From Daphnia carinata (taxonomy: Eukaryota; Arthropoda; Branchiopoda; Diplostraca; Daphniidae), in assembly GCF_022539665.2 (NCBI RefSeq), contig NC_081335.1, positions 3,038,001 to 3,102,000 of the forward strand: a stretch of 64,000 nt of DNA, read 5' to 3'. Of the stretch, positions 60,547 to 64,000 are shown piece after piece. The notes under the pieces are model-generated. The model was not told where the DNA came from. It ran no database searches and worked only from the letters and a program-made list of their open reading frames with translations. Both the position numbers and the translations under genes were made by a program. Within the stretch, counting starts at the first letter, position 1. Each line of letters begins with the position of its first letter.

Positions 60547-61223
60547 ATGGCTATCGTCAAGGTAAAATTAAAATATTTATTATTTCACTTCGATCTTTGT
60601 GCTCATCTCGTGCACTCAAACGTAAGGTTTTGTGTCTGTTCGCTCTCATCCAATTCTCTGCCGCCCAACTGCTGGGAGGCCTCGGCTATGGCGGTTACGG
60701 AGGTCTAGGATACGGCGGACTTGGGTATTAAATCGGTTGAATTTCAGTTTAGAATTCGATGTAATTCTCATTGCTTTTATCGTTGAAATATTAGCTATGG
60801 TGGCTACGGTGGCATTGGAGGCTACGGAGGCTACGGAGGTTACGGAATCAATCCTTACGGTATAGAAGCCTTTTTGCAGAATCTCCAGATTGATTGCTGC
60901 TCTTCACGAGCATGCAGATCGATTGATGCAATATGTTCTTTTCAGTTTTCTCTTATTATTCTCCCATAGGTTACGGAAGTAGCTATTATGGTGCAAGCCC
61001 ATATGGCTTCAACTCCGCTCTGTATGGAGGATACGGAGGCTATGGTGGCTATGGAGGCTTCGGTGGATACGGCGGATACGGCGGATACGGGTACGACAAC
61101 AGTAACATTTCAAATTTTGTTTCTTTTAAATAATTATACTTAACTGTTATCTTTAGCTACGGCAGCTACGGTTATGGTCGCGGTCTGTACGGTGGCTATT
61201 CTCCTTTGGCTGGTCTTTATTAA
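60547..61223 (+). CDS. Secreted glycine/tyrosine-rich protein 3
   Basis: Five exons: 60547-60561, 60627-60724, 60795-60859, 60970-61090, 61157-61223 (TAA); 121 residues. The signal peptide MAIVKVLCLFALIQFSAAQ is split after codon five. The mature protein starts LLGGLGYGGYGGLGYGG and continues with GGIGGYGGYGG, GYGSSYYGASPYGFNSALY and GGYGGYGGFGG units, ending SPLAGLY. All internal introns interrupt glycine codons. It shares the compositional style of the two earlier genes but not their KRDD segment. Probable cuticle or matrix protein. Confidence 0.5.
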
Positions 61224-62362
61224 GAATGAGGTATAGAGATGTGATGAGCTGCATAGAGCAATGGCTTAACAATGATGTGTTTTCGTTTCCAGTTTGATTT
61301 CAGACGTCTCTTTGTCCTTTTTCAACCCGTTTATAATAAACCTGTACATGGAAAACGTAGAAGAGGTTTTAGAATTTTGCTATGCGTATTCCCAAGGCAT
61401 TTTTATCTTTCGCTAGATCTGATCAATATAAATACACAATTTCCAAGTGCAATTCAACATACTGTATGTTTCATTCCTTTTGTTTCATGATATTAAATAT
61501 TAGTTGAGGCACTCCTGTGTCCAGTTTTTCTACAATAAAATGAAATAACTGAAAACAACACCTGTTTTTTTAATAGCTACTGCTTATAGAGCATATAATG
61601 ACTCTAAATGCTTGCATTAATAAGTCGAATGTGCCCCACATCAAATCAATTTTTGTTCATGAAAATAAAGCCCATCCATGAATTATTGTGGAATCAGACG
61701 TATAAAACTCGAAGAATTTAAAGAGAAATGATTCGATTGAATGAGTTAAACGTATTAATCATCTTCAAACGAGAATATAAGATCTTTGTGGGGAATGTTT
61801 CCTTGGTCATTGTGGGATATACAAAGAAATTCAAATGAAGTCAATAATGTCAGAAAATCTTATTTCCTGATCGCTTTCGTTTTTCTTGACAACCGACGGG
61901 TTAACCATGTAACAATTGAGGTCAAACACTTGTCCCTTTTGTTTTCCTGGACAAAAAATCCTTGACAGGTAAAATGACCCACCATTTCCCGGTAAAACTA
62001 AAAGACACACCCTCTTCCTCCAATTCTCTACCAAGTCCCAACTGCAGGCTCGACAACGACAGTGCAAGCGCATTGTTTGTTGCGATCCTCCGGTCATCGC
62101 GTGATGTTACCAGCCGACACAATGACAATCGGCATCTCTGATTACCCAGGTGCGTTTCCTTTCTTTTCAAACTGCCATTGAAAGGAAAATGTTTTCATTT
62201 TCTGCGTTACGAGCTTCAAGGTTATGTCTTTCGAAAGAATCACACTGGCTGGACATTACCGGACTTTGTAAAACATAAACCGTCCAAATGCATTACTTTA
62301 CGTCAAGAGGCGGGATGATCATAAGTGGGCGGAGGGACGCACGTTAGAGGATGCCAAAAATG
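61224..62362. other. 3' UTR and intergenic region
   Basis: AATAAA at 61335-61340 is the likely poly(A) signal of glycine-rich gene 3. A TATA-like GTATAAAAC near 61699 has no recognised gene after it. Otherwise nothing seen. Confidence 0.5.
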
Positions 62363-62431
62363 TTTAAATAAGACGATCGTGCAACCATTTGGATCGATTC
62401 ACGTCCAAGCTTAAGGTGTTCTCCGAACGAT
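62363..62431 (+). promoter_or_regulatory. Probable promoter of the RR cuticle gene
   Basis: TTTAAATA at 62363-62370 is a TATA-like box about 60 bp upstream of the ATG. The initiator is weak (GATTCAC around 62397). Confidence 0.5.
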
Positions 62432-63317
62432 ATGGAACTCCCCGTCAGAGTAAGCTATTATCTAAAATATTCAAAAGCCTCATACTATTCAAACTCCTAC
62501 ACATATCATGGCATCTTCCCATCAAATAGGCCGTTTTTCTGCTAACTATTGCTATGCGTGTCTATGCTGGCCTTCCCCATACGCCGGACATTTCATCTAA
62601 ACCGGCCCCGCTTGTAGGTCCACTTCAACCGCAGGTATTTGGATCATCCTCATTCGGCTTAATGTGATTACACGTTTACCGATTAATCATAATGCATGTT
62701 CGCAGATGCCACAGGTTGCTAATGACTATGGGTTCCGCTACGCAGTTAACGATTTTAACGGCAACGAACATTCGCACCAGCAGAGACGCGTCGGTAATTC
62801 AGTTACGGGACAGTATAAAGTGTTATTGCCTGACGGACGATTACAGACTGTCACATACATCGCGGACGAGAATGGCTATCGAGCTAAAGTGGATTACACA
62901 CCCGGCCGTCCTGGGGAAGCTACTACAGCTGGCTTCGGTGTCCCTCCGCCTGTACCTTTGAGACCTGGGCCTTTAAACGTTCCATTCGCAGCACAAAAAA
63001 CAGCGGAGATCGCATCCGTCGTTGAAGAGACTCAAGAACAGAGTCCTTTATTACGAAGGAGTGATGATGACGCTGTAACGAAGGATATCGTAGATGCTGA
63101 ACAAATAGATTTACTTTCATACGATGGAAGTGATGAAGATCGCACGACAGTTAAAAGAGGCACCAGGAGGCTCGGTTCCATGCCGAAATTAGCACATCTT
63201 TCATACAACAATCGTGCAGGTAGAATTCGATTTAACGATGCTTACACTAGTGTACCTCGTTTTGGATCATTGGCCAACTACCGATCGCCCTACACCGCAG
63301 CACGATTTGCATATTAA
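62432..63317 (+). CDS. RR-type chitin-binding cuticle protein
   Basis: Three exons: 62432-62449, 62530-62634, 62706-63317 (TAA); 244 residues. Signal peptide MELPVRAVFLLTIAMRVYAG is split after codon six. Residues about 46-105 form an extended Rebers-Riddiford (chitin_bind_4) domain: YGFRYAVNDFNG, SVTGQYKVLLPDGR, and TVTYIADENGYRAKVDY, with the conserved PDG, aromatic residues and ADENGY. This domain binds chitin in the procuticle. A Pro-rich linker, an acidic region and a basic tail rich in Tyr and Arg follow. The domain is intermediate between RR-1 (ADENGY) and RR-2 styles. The poly(A) signal is near 63476. Confidence 0.5.
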
Positions 63318-64000
63318 ACTATAGACCCAGTTGATGAATAATATGGGACAATAACATGGTATTCACATAATTCTATATACGTCCAGTTGAGACAATTGAA
63401 ATGCAATACACGGACAGTTTCTATACGATGAATTTGATGCATGAAGTTGTTGGCAGTCACGAAGCGGCACCTAATAATAAACAGAGAGAATAATAATAAA
63501 AGAAATTGTGACAGCAAATCAATTTTGAGTTGGCGCCGTTTGCCGGCACCGTGACAGGCATTTCGCAACGCGAATCATCAATCGATTATCGATGCGAGAG
63601 CCGCGTGAATTCAGACGCGCAGCGTTAAAAAAAAATCCATAATTCTCCGTCTTCACCCAACTGTCGCAATAAAGTCCTTTCATTCCTCAATAATTCGTGA
63701 TAAACAATCGTTACCTATCGTATCGTAAATCTATTACGATGACAATGACAGTGGCAAAATCCCTTGTTACATTGTACGTTCACATAAGACGGACACTACA
63801 ATTGTGTACGCCAAAAGCGCATAAACGTGATCGTTAATGTTGTTGATGAGTTTATAGTACCGGGAGGGTATTGCTCGGTACTCACGAAATCCCCATTGCG
63901 TTGCGGTTGACTCCTCGTCCAATGGGAATAGTTTCGTTCTCATTTTTTTTTTCGCAACTTTGCAATCAAGAGGAAAAATAGCCGCAAACTTTAGCCCAAG
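63318..64000. other. 3' UTR and downstream region
   Basis: AATAAA at about 63476-63481 and again near 63493. After that no gene is seen up to the window end. Confidence 0.5.

Noticed and set aside
61694-61730. TATA-like box as the promoter of another secreted gene
   Set aside because: No signal-peptide exon follows on the plus strand before the RR gene.

Overview
The window looks like nuclear DNA of an arthropod, most likely a small-genome crustacean such as a branchiopod (Daphnia-like). The reasons are GT-AG introns of about 60-90 bp in the compact genes, a cluster of secreted cuticle-type genes including a Rebers-Riddiford chitin-binding protein, an RNF213-family giant ATPase, and very frequent homopolymer tracts in non-coding DNA. 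The species is an inference; the gene families were read directly from spliced translations.

Layout. (1) 1-13266, plus strand: the last nine exons (about 4235 residues) of an RNF213/mysterin-like AAA+ protein whose N-terminus lies outside the window. Two P-loops, two Walker B motifs and an altered RZ-type zinc finger are visible; the RING is reduced to one CPSC pair. (2) 13744-23123: an island of mobile DNA. A nearly perfect 5-kb palindrome (arms 13766-16000 and 16508-18748) sits next to a second element (18776-23123) with the same termini (TATGGCAATCCGTTTTAC). All three copies of an internal module of about 400 bp carry a string of hairpins, one with a compensatory base-pair change. tRNA-like fragments, a small inverted-repeat element and short direct repeats fill the rest. 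(3) 24926-36357, minus strand: an immunoglobulin-superfamily adhesion gene (3 Ig, 1 FN3, probable GPI anchor; Fas2/NCAM-like), with an 8.2-kb first coding intron. Good splice signals upstream suggest untranslated exons as far as about 48.6 kb. (4) 49198-51749, plus: COG8, a Golgi tethering subunit, head to head with the putative upstream promoter of the adhesion gene. (5) 52071-63317: six secreted structural-protein genes. They are a minus-strand Gly/Asn/Phe-rich gene with a frameshift, two clearly duplicated GGYGG-type genes, a Tyr/Pro/Gly-rich gene, another GGYGG gene, and an RR-type cuticle protein.

The secreted-gene cluster shares an architecture: a tiny first coding exon ends inside the signal peptide, and in most members a TATA box lies about 35 bp upstream of a TCATTC or TCAGT initiator. 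This suggests parallel regulation, for example during moulting, though timing cannot be read from sequence. The 24-48 kb region is almost entirely non-coding and full of A, T, C and G runs.

The most unusual items are the palindromic transposon with its covarying hairpin module, the RING-eroded RNF213-like protein with an altered RZ finger, the single-base frameshift in the Gly/Asn-rich gene, and the conserved promoter block shared by the duplicated glycine-rich genes.

[Format note: the original answer gave no feature confidences; the uniform 0.5 is a placeholder required by the schema, not an estimate.]
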